From: Pleurotus djamor
Lineage: Eukaryota > Basidiomycota > Agaricomycetes > Agaricales > Pleurotaceae
Assembly (NCBI GenBank): GCA_029747585.1
Contig: JAPEVF010000690.1
Location: 1 to 23,830 of the forward strand
Reading direction: 5' to 3'
DNA: 23,830 nt
A model generated the notes under the pieces. It did not search any database, was not told where the DNA came from, and saw only the letters and a program-made list of their open reading frames with translations. The first letter of the stretch is position 1, and each line of letters begins with the position of its first letter. The position numbers and the translations under genes were made by a program. Positions 11,655 through 21,545 of this stretch are shown here, piece after piece.

Positions 11655-13114
11655 TTGATAAGATTATCAGTACTAGCGCCCAGGCTCACGGCCTTTGTTA
11701 AAGTTCGTTTGACTTCGCTTGCTAATGTCGACGAACCATCGACTCTAGGCACAGTCGGTTTGAAGTTCAAAAATGAAAGGTACATTTTCAAATCACTAGC
11801 ATCGAGGATCCTCTCAGACTCTCTTTTAGCACGCTGCATCCCTCCGGAAATTTTCGAACTTTTCGTTCGCGAAGTTGGTTCTGAAGATCGAGGGCTACTT
11901 GTCCCTCTCCTCCTCGTCTCACGCGCCGTATATCATCTAACAATACCATATCTATATGAAAGCATCACTATCCTAAGCAAAGCTCCCCCATCTGGCCGCT
12001 CACTCGGCGAATCAGGCTTCTTGGGAGGTCCAACAACTTCCCTCAATTGCACTCGCATATCCCTTCTTAAGTCGACTCTTACCAGTTCGCATGGTATAAG
12101 ACTCGCGAGCTTTGTGAAGACACTGCTCATGCACCCTAATCTCTGGTCTGCACATTCTCAATACATCCAGGAAGCCGCAGATACCATCCCCAGACTTCTC
12201 CCGGACTGTGTTAACCTCAAACAACTGGCTATTCCCGGAATCATACGCACCAGCAAAGTCGCCATACAGCAGTCAATAACACACTCCGTCAACCTGACCC
12301 ACCTCTGTCTCTCCTCATGCTTTTACGAAGACGCTCTGGACGTGTTGCAACGACAACCGTCCCTTCGCGTCGTCGCTATCACGCTGTCTTCGTCTACTCC
12401 GCCTACGGTCCCCCCACTAAATCTCCCACATTTATACGCTTTCATGGGACCAACCAATCTGTGGGAGAGCATCTGCGAAAACTCACCCGTTCAACATCTT
12501 TCCACCCCGTTTTCCTTCTCCAGCCACCTACCGATCCTTCCCCATACTTACGGAGAACTACGAAGCCTCAGCCTTGCGTTCTTACAGGACAGTCTGTCGT
12601 TCCCAGAGCTCCCTCAACTCCACCGCATCGAAGACTTGCGCTTGGTCATCCATTGTCAAGTCTGTCTGTTTACTCATCCGCACCACCATAAGAAATTAAC
12701 GCGTCGATTCCACAGGATGGACCAGCCGAACTCATTGAGAACCTTAAATTCATCCCATCACCCCATTTCCACTATCTAGGGCTTCACTCGCTTCGAGTCC
12801 AACCTGATAAAACCTGTGAAACCATCTCTGCATCCCTCTTTGCTCATTTCCCCTCCCTTCTGAAAGTCGACTTCACGTACGATCAGCTCATTTTGGATAC
12901 CGGAAGAGGGAGTAATACTCGCTATGAACGCGGTACACCGCCGTCTGTTCTTCGCTCCCATACTCCTACTTCGACGGATATTTTTGGTAGGTGGTGGCTG
13001 GATGTCGATAACCCATATCAAAGCCAACGTAGGCCNTTTTTTGTCGCCCTTGCACTGATCGCCCTCATTGACATGTTCGATCTAGTCCTGCGTCGATTGG
13101 CTCTCTTGGAGTAA
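11655..13114 (+). CDS. F-box/LRR-like protein, two visible exons
   Basis: Exons 11655-12659 and 12716-13114. Removing the 56-bp intron (GTCTGT...CACAG, phase 0) joins the frame at ...CQ|DGPAELIENLKF and carries it to a TAA at 13112-13114; without splicing it stops at 12777-12779. About 467 residues are readable. The N-terminal CIPPEIFELFVREVG, followed by LLVSRAVYHLTIPYLYESITI, is the variant F-box-like opening common in basidiomycetes. After it come LRR-like segments (NLKQLAIPGI, NLTHLCLSSC, SLRVVAITLS, ELRSLSLAF, IEDLRLVIH) and a C-terminal WWLDVD followed by a hydrophobic helix. Expected role by family is an SCF-type adaptor. The frame has no ATG before the F-box-like motif, so the true start is in an upstream exon or the gene has lost it; the start given is only the readable limit. 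It converges with the next gene. Confidence 0.75.
12660..12715 (+). other. Intron of the F-box/LRR-like gene
   Basis: GT-AG, 56 bp, phase 0, with an AT-rich segment before CACAG. Its removal avoids the in-frame stop and extends the protein by 132 residues, which is strong internal support. Confidence 0.8.
13036..13036. other. Ambiguous base (N)
   Basis: The only N in the window. It is the third base of a CCN codon in the F-box/LRR-like gene, so the residue is Pro whatever the base. Confidence 0.95.
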
Positions 13115-13244
13115 ATCCGTGAACATGAAAGGCATTCTCCCGCAGCGATCAAGGCTTTGAAGCGATACCGAAGACGTTCGTCCCTCTGTGTGCGAAAATA
13201 GTCAAAAATAAGGGTGGAATGAAATTTATGAAACAAAAACAAAA

Positions 13245-15102
13245 CTACTGTGACACGTTCGATTCCGGAAGCAAACCCTTCTTATCCCATCTAAACGTGG
13301 TTATCAATTCAGACAGCGTCCGTAACTTCTCCGCAGAGAGTTCTGTACAATCCAGCAGAGTCACCTCGGTGACGCCAACCCAGGAACTATGATCTGCCGT
13401 TGATGATGTCGTCTCCTTTTCAGTCGTCAACCTTCCTAAGCGAAGGAGCGCGACAAGGGCGTCATATGTCGAGCATGCGTTCCCAGGTGCTTCAAAGCTT
13501 GTAGAATACAACAGAATGTGACGGAGTTTCGACAGCTGAGTCAGTGGACGTGGGGTGGAGGTAGGCGTAGAACCGCTCTGACGTTCCTCTTCGGCCCTCT
13601 TCGCTTTTTCCTGTACCTCCTTGACCATTCTGACCAAGAGATTGAGCACCACCACATGGTTCGTAGGCACTAGCAATTCTTCGAGATCTTTGCAATCGCG
13701 TAAGATGCTGCAAAATGCGACGCGAGCTGGCCTGTGTTTGTGGGTAAATGGTGTAAAGGAGAGGACGTTCACCCTGTACCAAGGGATGATATGGCGGAAG
13801 GACTTGTAGATTTCGACGGTACAGGGTAGACGGACTACCGCCTGGGGATACATGAGTGGGGAATTTACTTCGAGTGAACCCAGGTGGAGGCGGTCCTTTC
13901 GCCATGCAATGGCGACACCAATAGTTGAGTCAGTCAAGCTGACCGAGATTTCAAAGCGCTCCTTTCCGTATCCAGGGACAGACGATGCTGGCGGGAACGA
14001 GGATCTGGCATACCTGGCGTACGCCCGCCGCAGAGGGGAGAAATCTGTGAGGGGGCCAATCGTAGCGGTGTGGTAGAAACAGTGTACACTTGCTTTGGTT
14101 GGGTAGGCTAAACGGTCGAATATGTGACAAGTCGTGATGTCATTTGATTCGATGACCAACCGACCTAGACGCGGTAATATTACGCGGTCAGGAAATGCGG
14201 CTATAGAAGCTGCCACGGTCGCAGGATCAGGGAGAGCCACCGTGAGGTATAGCTTCAAAGAGATATCCATTATGTTCGGAGTGCCACTGAGTAGTTGAAG
14301 TAGGGCGGTGACGGAATTAGGGTGGTTCGGAGTGTCCCCAACTTTGAGTTCGCGAAGGTTTGGCATCGAAGGTAATACAGGAGGGAGAGGGACGCCAAGG
14401 AGGCCCAGGTTTCGTAAATAACGGAGCTCCCCCCATGGCAGGAGCCTGGAAGGTGGGGCGGTTGTGATGTAGTGGTCAATATGTATGTTGAGTAATTCTA
14501 AACGGGGAGACGGAGAGTCTGTGGTGGGTTTGTGGGAGGGGAAGTCGACGGGCAAGGAGAACAGCCTCGAAAGCGTGCTACATTGCACTGTATCCCCGCG
14601 GATTGATATTTCTTGGATTCTGGTCACATCAGTGAAAGCCGCCTCTGCAGACAGCCAGAATTCGGACTGATTGCGATCAATCTCCTCTCCATTGTTGGTG
14701 TCATCCGGAATCTTACAAAAGAGCCGCAACGGCGCGGATTTGGAGCGAAAGAGCATTTCCATGGTATGGGGCGCGGGTAGGTCAATGGAAGTCCATAGCG
14801 AAGGATTGTTGAGACCGATATTCCTCCAGGCTCGACAGACATGAACAGTCGAGTTCATCCATTGATGACGCCCCCGCGAGAAAGGAAAAGTCTGCTCGAG
14901 CTCCGCGTTGAGCTTGGTGAAGGCGAATATCCTGTACAGTATTTCATCCGGAAGCTGAGATATCGCGCAGTACGTGTTTCTTCGTATCTTGAGGGCATGG
15001 ATTTGCTCGTCGATAGCTTGATGGGCAAGTACATCGGTCCTGATATGCTGGTACTGTGAGACAGAAGCGGTTCCTCAAGTCATATCATATCCAACGTACC
15101 AT
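13245..15102 (-). CDS. F-box-like protein (603 aa) with an ATG-only first exon
   Basis: Exons 15100-15102 and 13245-15053, separated by a 46-bp intron (GTACGT...CACAG). The main frame is open far upstream of its internal Met at 14858 and encodes the complete basidiomycete F-box opening: AIDEQIHALKIRRNTYCAI (about residues 14-32), LPDEILYRIFAFTKL (about 35-49), and VCRAWRNIGLNNPSLWTSIDL-type sequence (from about 72). This is followed by LRR-like segments (LRYLRNLGLLGVPLP, MPNLRELKVGD, PRLGRLVIES) and an Arg/Lys/Glu-rich helix (VKEVQEKAKRAEEER). Starting at Met14858 would cut the F-box in half. The first ATG available is directly at the splice donor, so the start codon stands alone before the intron; a longer 5' exon cannot be excluded. 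Probable SCF substrate adaptor by family. Confidence 0.78.
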
Positions 15103-15603
15103 GAACTTCACTGTAAAAATAAACGGCGCTGGCTGGGAGATGCAGTGGGGGGAGTTGATAAAGAGAACGCGTCTGGGTACCTGAGCTTGACGATTCAGGA
15201 AACATCAAAAGAACAAAGGTTTTCGGAGGCGCTGCACATGGAACAATGACATCTCCTTCCCGAGACCATGGATTCTTGGCAGTGTGTTCGCAAGTTCGGA
15301 TCAGAGGTTGGTCCATGGACTTACATAAGCGCTAGTTCTGAAATCAAGGAACAGGAGCACAGGAGAGGCCTCCTAGCAATGACTTTTCCAACAATTCGAG
15401 AACTTGGAGGGAATGAGCCCGCCGATGTCCCCCCATACACCAGTGAAAACAATTCTTCTCATGCTCAGCTAACCACATACTAACCGCTCTGATCACGATT
15501 GACAAAAGATGACAGCGATACGTCCCGATGAATCTACACAAGACAAGACCTACATGTATCCTAACATATCGCACACGCCGAGCAGGCTCTTTGATAGAGA
15601 TGA
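15103..15603. other. Intergenic, upstream region of the F-box gene
   Basis: Open frames on both strands here (15268-15483 + and 15344-15574 -) show no domain and no supported splicing. The minus frame could be reached only by choosing another acceptor in the last intron of the neighbouring coiled-coil gene. Probably the F-box gene promoter plus the 3' UTR of the coiled-coil gene. Confidence 0.4.
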
Positions 15604-16552
15604 CTACTGTGCGTCCTGTGAGGGGTGTCAGGAAACACTCACAAGGGTGCTCACGACATGAGACTTACCGATGAGCGGCTCTCGCCTTTTCGCTCAAGAG
15701 CTTCGAGACGTCTCTGAAGATCTGCGATGACCTGAGTTTGATCTGTAGTCTCAGCAGGCTGTATGAATATGGTCAGTTAAAACGGATGGGATCAACAACT
15801 CCCACAGACATACCTCAGCATCAACCTTCTCCTCCGCAGCCTTTTTCTTTTCTTCCTTCTCTGCTTCGAGTCGTTTCAGGACAGCGTTGAGACGTTTTTC
15901 ACGCTCGTCCATTCTTGCCAGCCTTTCATCTTGAACTCTGTCTGACCTCTCCATCGATTCCGCGAGCATGAGAGTAGTCTCCGACAGTCGCTCTGAGCTT
16001 CTCTCCTTCATACGCGAGAAATTAAAGTCAGTAACATCGATCCAGAGCGTATCTGAACGCACCACGGTGGCTGAAAACTGATCCACGGTAGACGAAAGTC
16101 TGTCTACGCTATTCGACGTGGACTCCATAGTGACGGAGAGCCGATCAACCGTTGATGAAAGTCTGTCCATGCTGTTCGACAAGGACCCCATAGTGGTATT
16201 GAGATTCTTGAAAGTTGCATCCATGCTGCTGAAGGTACTTGCTAGCAGCGCTAATGTCGCATTCAGTTGAGGATTGTGGGAGTCTATGTTCGAAATCGGA
16301 GAGTTTTGATTGGGGTTCGTCGCTGGGCTGTGGATTTCTGGGGAAACGGCATGGTTGCGAGTGCAAGGTCTGATTAGCACAGCAAAAAATGCATTTAATG
16401 TGTTTGAAGCACACCTACGACCGCCTCCTCCCCTGCGGAGAGATGGCTAGCACTACAGCAGAAGCAAAGGCCCTGGTGGTGAGTCTCTGATCTCGAACCA
16501 TGAATACAAATCGCACGCACATCGACAGCTCTTGTGAAGACGATTCAGCCAT
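15604..16552 (-). CDS. Coiled-coil protein with internal 21-residue repeats (263 aa)
   Basis: Exons 16419-16552, 15814-16369, 15669-15758 and 15604-15615; introns of 49, 55 and 53 bp, all GT-AG. The spliced length is 792 nt, a multiple of three, ending in TAG. The start ATG (16550-16552) has A at -3 and G at +4; a downstream in-frame ATG at 16501 is possible. The N-terminal 45 residues include a short hydrophobic stretch (FASAVVLAIS), then a Ser/Pro/Asn linker. Residues about 105-147 are two copies of a 21-residue unit containing SVDRLSSTVD, three heptads each. A charged helix follows (MDEREKRLNAVLKRLEAEKEEK), and the last exons add DLQRRLEALERK. It is probably an elongated oligomeric or scaffold protein. 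No enzyme domain is seen and the family is not recognised. It lies downstream of the C2 gene on the same strand. Confidence 0.72.
16066..16191 (-). repeat. 63-bp tandem repeat, two copies, in frame
   Basis: 16066-16128 and 16129-16191 align over their whole length with scattered substitutions; the best-conserved core is GA(T)GAAAGTCTGTC...CTGTTCGAC. Each copy encodes 21 residues, so copy number can change without breaking the frame or the heptad register. Confidence 0.85.
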
Positions 16553-16947
16553 TCTCGTATTGACCTGTGGATTTTAAGGCGGATTCAACGTAGCTAGTGC
16601 TGGTGATGGACAGCGCTCAGCCTCGAACGATTGTAAAACGGATGTCAAAGGGGTGGAAGGACGAGAGTTATATGTATGTTTAAACGTTGAGGTTTACATA
16701 ACGACATGAGGACGAGTTCGAGTCAGGCGAGCTTCTCGGGTTAGGGGTCACTTAATTTCCTCCCCATTGGTTGGCTATTCGAATCACACATCCTACGCCT
16801 CTGCTCTGCATAATGAAGACGCAACAAACCTCATATTTGTTGCAGATCTAGCACAACTCTCGAGACTCACAAACTTGAAGCCGTCTGAATCCAGACCGTA
16901 AAAGGGGGTGACTTACTTTCTCGTTCAACTCCGCGCTTCTTGAATAG
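16553..16947. other. Intergenic region between the coiled-coil and C2 genes
   Basis: About 395 bp with no coding-like frame on the minus strand. Probably the C2 gene 3' UTR and the coiled-coil gene promoter. Confidence 0.5.
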
Positions 16948-17855
16948 TCACTGAGAGACTAGGCTCACAACGTATAAGTCATTCAAGTACTTCGCATCCT
17001 CCCGTCGCTTCTTCTCGTCTTCTTTCTTCTGCACCTCCGGGTCCGCGTTGACGACATCGTGGATGCATACGAAAAGGATGGGTCCAGGATCTGAGAGCGA
17101 GCCTGGGGACCCTCGATATGTCTTATTGGTATCGTTCTTTGCGTCGCGCTCTGTGCCGGTGAAGTGTATTTCTAATTGCATTTCGTGTCAGTTATCCAGA
17201 AAGGTGTCGGCCAGATCGATGTGGTATACATACCTTGGATAGTCTCCCCATGGCTACTCATCGAAAGGAGCTCTCGAACCGACCGCTTGACAGAGCCGTA
17301 CGATCTCGTGAGCATAATACTCCTGTCGAGGATCTCAAATTGGATCATCGAATCTTCACTTTGGTCAGTTCTACGCGCGATGGTAAACCAGTCAAACCTC
17401 AAATTAATCCCACAACGAGATGGGGAGTAGTAGCTCACATTGAGAACCGTTCATTCCACACCGGCTCGAAACTCCCTTCAACTACTTCGGTACGATGGGT
17501 TGTATGTTGCGTGTTGTACGTATGCCATTCCGTAATCTCGACATACGCATTCGGAGGGCTGTGATTGATCAGGGATTTGGACGATAGGTTTGCTGCTTTG
17601 ATGACTGGAAGAAAAGGCACGATGTGGTGAATGCATCCACCAACTGACGTACCCGAACAGAGTAGAGAACGCACCTTCGATTGTGAAACTACAGACGCAA
17701 ACGATCCAGCACGGTAGGTCATTCAGCTTGGTTCCCCGCCGCCTTATACTCCTTCGTACTTACTTGTACTTTGGACCAGCTTTTGTGTCGATTGGTCGGA
17801 AAGGCGCCAGTTGCATGTGGTCGACGTTGGGCATAGGAAACATAGGATATGCCAT
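16948..17855 (-). CDS. C2-domain protein (206 aa, five exons)
   Basis: Exons 17764-17855, 17675-17688, 17439-17604, 17234-17358 and 16948-17171, with introns of 75, 70, 80 and 62 bp, all GT-AG. Spliced length is 621 nt with one continuous frame and a TGA stop. The start ATG is in GCAGAGATGG. Residues about 31-135 form a C2-type beta sandwich: NFTIEVIKAANLSSKSL, NAYVEITEW, HRTEVVEGSFEPVWNERFSI, EDSMIQFEILDR, then KRSVRELLSM and GETIQEIHF. The RTEVV...PVWNE pattern is the typical C2 core. The usual acidic calcium ligands are mostly missing: NAYV replaces DPYV, and only one Asp remains in ILDRS. It is therefore probably calcium-independent. The C-terminus (VQKKEDEKKRREDAKYL) is a charged helix. 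Expected role is membrane or protein binding; no catalytic domain is visible. Confidence 0.85.
17675..17688 (-). other. 14-nt micro-exon of the C2 gene
   Basis: Flanked by a TGTAG acceptor and a GTGCGT donor. It contributes the end of the first beta strand (residues around FTIE) and is needed to join the N-terminal exon to the rest of the C2 domain in frame. Confidence 0.75.
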
Positions 17856-18305
17856 CTCTGCAATATTGGAGCAGACTCACGTTGCGGGAGGCTCTCAGTC
17901 TTCGAAGTACTGCGGCACTGAGGCGGTAGTACTGCGCAGGAGGAATAACGGAACACATGATGCAATTATGGGTTAGCCACCATCCTATCAAATTTAGAGT
18001 TCATCATACTACTCCACGGCGCTGATGGTACTGATGTGCCTCAGCTGATGACCAGGCATAGATCATAGACTCTAGAGCAGTTAAAACGATAAGAGTATAC
18101 TCTCCAGGCTCCTAGGCTGCGCAAAACCCCACCCAAAGTCGATGACAAGGCCTAGTAAAGGTGCTCCTAGCGAGCGCCTAAGACGTCTCATCGCGTATGT
18201 CGAAGATTCACGAGAAGCGAGGTCTCTCTCATAGAGAGTACTACTATAAGATCAAGATTAAAAGTGTCCTTTTAATAGGAAGCTTTAATTTTTAAAGTCC
18301 TGAAC
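17856..18305. other. Intergenic region with small inverted repeats
   Basis: It contains the probable C2 promoter. A plus-strand mini-frame starting near 18151 (MTRPSKGAPSERLRRLIAYV) runs about 32 codons and could be a first exon of whatever lies at 18306-18830, but no intron join was found. Near 18257-18296 there are two short perfect inverted repeats (TTAAAAG-TGTC-CTTTTAA and CTTTAA-TTT-TTAAAG). Confidence 0.4.
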
Positions 18306-18830
18306 GTGTACGCACTGGACTTGCTTCAGCTCACCAGTCATCGTAAGGGGAAAGCTCCTATTTACCACGATTGCTTGACCGCTCGAACAAACGCCCAAGC
18401 TCGATTCTTCCTTCTTGCTTGCTTCCGTCCCAAGATTGGAGTACCTGTTCTCGGTAGCTTCGAATTCACGCTATCCATGAACCTGGATCGCTCATACAAA
18501 GCTTTGAAAAGCGACCAATTGAACACTGAACCCTCCGTTGAGAAGCGTTTGTTGCTATCAGGTGAGTTGCTTTCTGCAATCTTATTCGAGGATTCTCGCT
18601 CACGATGACGGACTTGCAGACCCAGGTCATCTTCGCTTTTGTCAGCCGCGGATGGCCCATCACGGAGTCAATACTGCTTAAAGAAGTTCATGCCCTTTTA
18701 AAGGTGTGTTTTCAACGCGTCTTTAGTCTTTCGGCATCCATTGATGTGGTTCGACTTGCAAAGAATTCAACGAAACCTCTCAAAACCTCCTGGCTCGTCG
18801 CTTGAAGCGATGCATTCGCTCGTGGTGGTC
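18306..18830 (+). pseudogene. Possible degraded DNA-transposase (CENP-B/pogo-like HTH) remnant
   Basis: The first frame (18306-18608) includes LDRSYKALKSDQLNTEPSVEKRLLL, and a second frame from 18605 reads TQVIFAFVSRGWPITESILL then KEVHALLK. The spacing of an EEK-like turn, a helix and a RGWPIT motif resembles the helix-turn-helix region of pogo/Tc5-type transposases, in which an (R)GxPxT motif precedes a helix. The two parts are in different frames, and the candidate intron (GTGAGT...TTGCAG) does not join them in phase. No DDE domain is seen downstream. It could instead be an unrelated decayed gene. Confidence 0.22.
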
Positions 18831-20420
18831 ATGTTTTCCTCAGTCAGTGTCACGGTGCTGGGGTTTTTGTTCCTATCAAGGTGCGTCATGTCCGTCTTCG
18901 TCTGCCTACAATCCTTACGAGAACAATAGCGACGATACCGCACTGTAAATACGCGACGTTGAAGACTCTAGTTACAGCCAGATGTCTCTCGAAGATGTAG
19001 CCCGGCATCCATGACTCTGTAGCCACCAGTCACTCGGTTTCGAAGGCCTCTCCTTCTCTCTCAAGCTCAAGATTCACTGGACTGCGCATATAGTACTCAA
19101 TCTCTCGCTTGTTGGTTTTTGGTGGGTTCAAATGGGTCGTGCCCGTGATTCCCTAACCTCTAACTCTCCCTCTCTTTGAAGCTTCAATGAGGCTCACATA
19201 CTGCTCTCAGAAAGCGCCCTCACTTGGGAAGGAATATGGGCAATGTTCGGGCGAGTTTGCTGGTGTATTGAGGTCGTCTAGGGTACACGAGGTGCGTGTA
19301 CGGCTTTTCTGAACTCTCTTCTTCCAGCTGAACACGTTTACCATACAGCTCGAACCCCAGCCCACTTTGCTGCGCCCCTCCTTAATATTTCGATACCACC
19401 TTCGCCGCGAAGTCGCTCCACAACGATGCCCTCCTGGGTATCATCTCATCAGACTTGTTCCTGAACGCTGGAGACGTGTAGCCCACGCTCACAGCTCCCT
19501 CGCATATACACATCAACCACCAAGCTCAAAGCCAGCCGTTGGACGGTAGCCACAGCTGTTGGGACCGCCCATCCTGGGTCGCGCAGGATCAGCCGAGGAA
19601 TCCGAAGTAGAGCCTCCCGAAATGGGCTGTATATCTGCCAACAAGGTCGAGCCCACGATGAATTCGTCCCCAAGACCACAGGACTCTATCCCATCATCAA
19701 TCGCTCCCTGCAATATCGTTCCTTCTAAACAACGTTCAGGATTTTGGCACGCTGCGACTAGTCTCAGCCGGTAGCCTCCACCACTATCCCCTTCTCCTCT
19801 CAGTCCACCCGTCTTGACCACTTCGATGACGCTCTACACGCTTTTCCCGCCTCCTACATCGCTGTACCCGAACGCTGAGTTTCTCGGCGTTTGATGACCT
19901 GCTCAGCCATCGTTTTTGGGATTAGCGCTAGACTGTGGGGAGTGGATATGTGGTTAGACAGACCGCCTGCCGTTCCGCATCTTCGGTGGCGGCAAATCGA
20001 CCTAGGCTTCCCATTTTCCTCGATACCCTCAACCCTCAACTTTGCAGCTGTCGATCATCCTTGCCGCTCGCCACAAGGCAAACTTCGAGATTCCAGTCCC
20101 ATGTCGTCACCAAGCTTCCCTTCCTATGGTCTTTCAAGTCTTCCTTTTGCTTTCGACTCTTTGTCCATCGAGAGGCCGTATCTTGGTTTCTTATTCCAAT
20201 GATAGAATAGCCTTGTCAGTCTTCCGCTCGACATCGAATTGGGTTTCATCAAGTCTTTCCCTCCTTTTCCCCTTGGACCATGCCCACGACCATTACCATC
20301 GGCTACAGCCTACGATACCACGCTGTTTCATCCTGTGGCCGGGGGTTGACGTGAACTTCACAGGGTAAATGTCATCGGCCTGAGGTCCTTTGGGGGTTGT
20401 ACCTATAGGTGGCAGGCTGG
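18831..20420. other. Gene-poor stretch, no supportable gene
   Basis: Overlapping frames on both strands up to about 108 codons (for example 20042-20368 +, 19513-19821 -), none with a recognisable domain or splice-supported extension. Sequence is Ser/Leu/Pro-rich when translated on the plus strand, as in pyrimidine-rich DNA. Confidence 0.4.
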
Positions 20421-20702
20421 TTACAAACGAAACAAAAACTTGGCGCTCGAGGCGTTCCGATGATGCAAAACGTCTAAAGTCGAGTCTAGGATGGGCGAAA
20501 GCTCTTCAGTAACGTCGGAACCAATGACTGAAAAGGCTCGAAGCTCCTGGTAGTCCGGACGTCGCGTCATGGAGGGTTGAGCGCCCGGAGCGGCGAAATC
20601 GTTCACAGTCCATCGAACATCATGGTCTTGAGGGGACGTCAACGAATGCCACCGACGGATGTTGGCGGACAGAACTAGAGTGGCAGATGTTGCACGAACC
20701 AA
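20421..20702 (-). pseudogene. Short coding-like fragment, unidentified
   Basis: A 93-codon minus-strand frame containing DVRWTVNDFAAPGAQPSMTR and YQELRAFSVIGSDVTEELSP, ending at a stop at 20421. Composition looks protein-like and the layout hints at the C-terminal part of a larger protein. No start, no upstream exon and no family were recognised. It borders the AT-rich repeat region, which may have truncated it. Confidence 0.25.
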
Positions 20703-20759
20703 GAGGGGGGACGACCAAGATGGCCTCTTTTTCCCGATCCTGGCTTCGGGAACTCGTTT

Positions 20760-21540
20760 CTATCTTTTCTCACTGCTGACATAATCCAATAAGCCATCGT
20801 AGCATATTGTGAACATATTTTGGGAAGTGAAAAACTGTACACACCATAAGATAGCGTGCTTTATGGGAAGAAGATTTAAGATATGCTTTAAAATATGCTC
20901 AAGATATGATTGAGATTCAGATAAGAAATAAACGCACGATGTGTCTTCAATATGATTTAGGGGGTTATGGAAAGCTTATAGGAGGCATATTAGGAGAAGA
21001 TACAAAATACGCCCGTCATGGGTTCAAAATGTGCCAGAAATCGGCTTGACGTATTCCTGGGAGGCAAACAGTGATCATATTACAAATAAACACACAATCG
21101 TACCAAAATGGGCTTTCATTGTGTTCAATGAGTATATTGAAAGGCCATGTCGTGATTATTCTTCCTTTGTCCGTCTCCTTTATCCAAAATAAGCTCAGAT
21201 GGTTGATTCAAAATAAGCTCAGCATATGAGCATCACTCATATTGAAAGCAGAAGTAAAATGAGATCAGCGTTTGTTCGGAATATTCTACACTAATCTTAC
21301 GATGAGCGCATTTTGAGTCCATGCGAAGCAAATTGTGAAGAAATGAAAAATATTCACAGCGAGTTTATTTTATATAATCCACGATTTCTGAATTCAAATC
21401 TGTTCAAAATAGGTCTAGCATATGTTCATTATGAGACACGTATATGCTTGGGATGGGTTCGTCGAGCAGACACAGTGGTGAATTTAAATAAGATCAACGA
21501 GCGGATTTAAAATAAGATCAAAATAAGGTCGGCCATGGGC
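20760..21540. repeat. AT-rich region with dispersed AAAATAAGCTCA-type repeats
   Basis: A sharp change to AT-rich sequence. The motif (TTC)AAAATAAG(C/A)TCA occurs at about 21184-21197, 21207-21222, 21486-21496 and 21509-21520, with a diverged copy at 21403-21420. Two copies share a longer block, TTCAAAATARGYTCAGCATATG-like, at 21207-21230 and 21403-21425. Related ATATGCTTTAAAATATGCTC units lie at about 20880-20910. No coding frame of note. It looks like remnants of a non-coding repetitive element. Confidence 0.55.
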
Positions 21541-21545
21541 GCCAG

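Noticed and set aside
11772..11807. ATG at about 11772 joined to the F-box gene by an intron GTACAT...CACTAG
   Set aside because: The intron would be about 20 bp, too short for spliceosomal splicing.
13245..14858. F-box gene starting at the internal Met at 14858
   Set aside because: This start cuts off the LPDEILYRIF half of the F-box, which is in the same open frame upstream.
15751..16380. Unspliced 209-codon frame for the coiled-coil gene
   Set aside because: It starts at a GTG inside an intron and ends in another intron; the four-exon model supplies an ATG in a good context and extends the heptads.
17435..17722. Unspliced 95-codon frame starting MTYRAGS over the C2 region
   Set aside because: It reads through an intron (17605-17674) and ends just past a splice donor; the spliced five-exon model explains the same bases and gives a full C2 domain.
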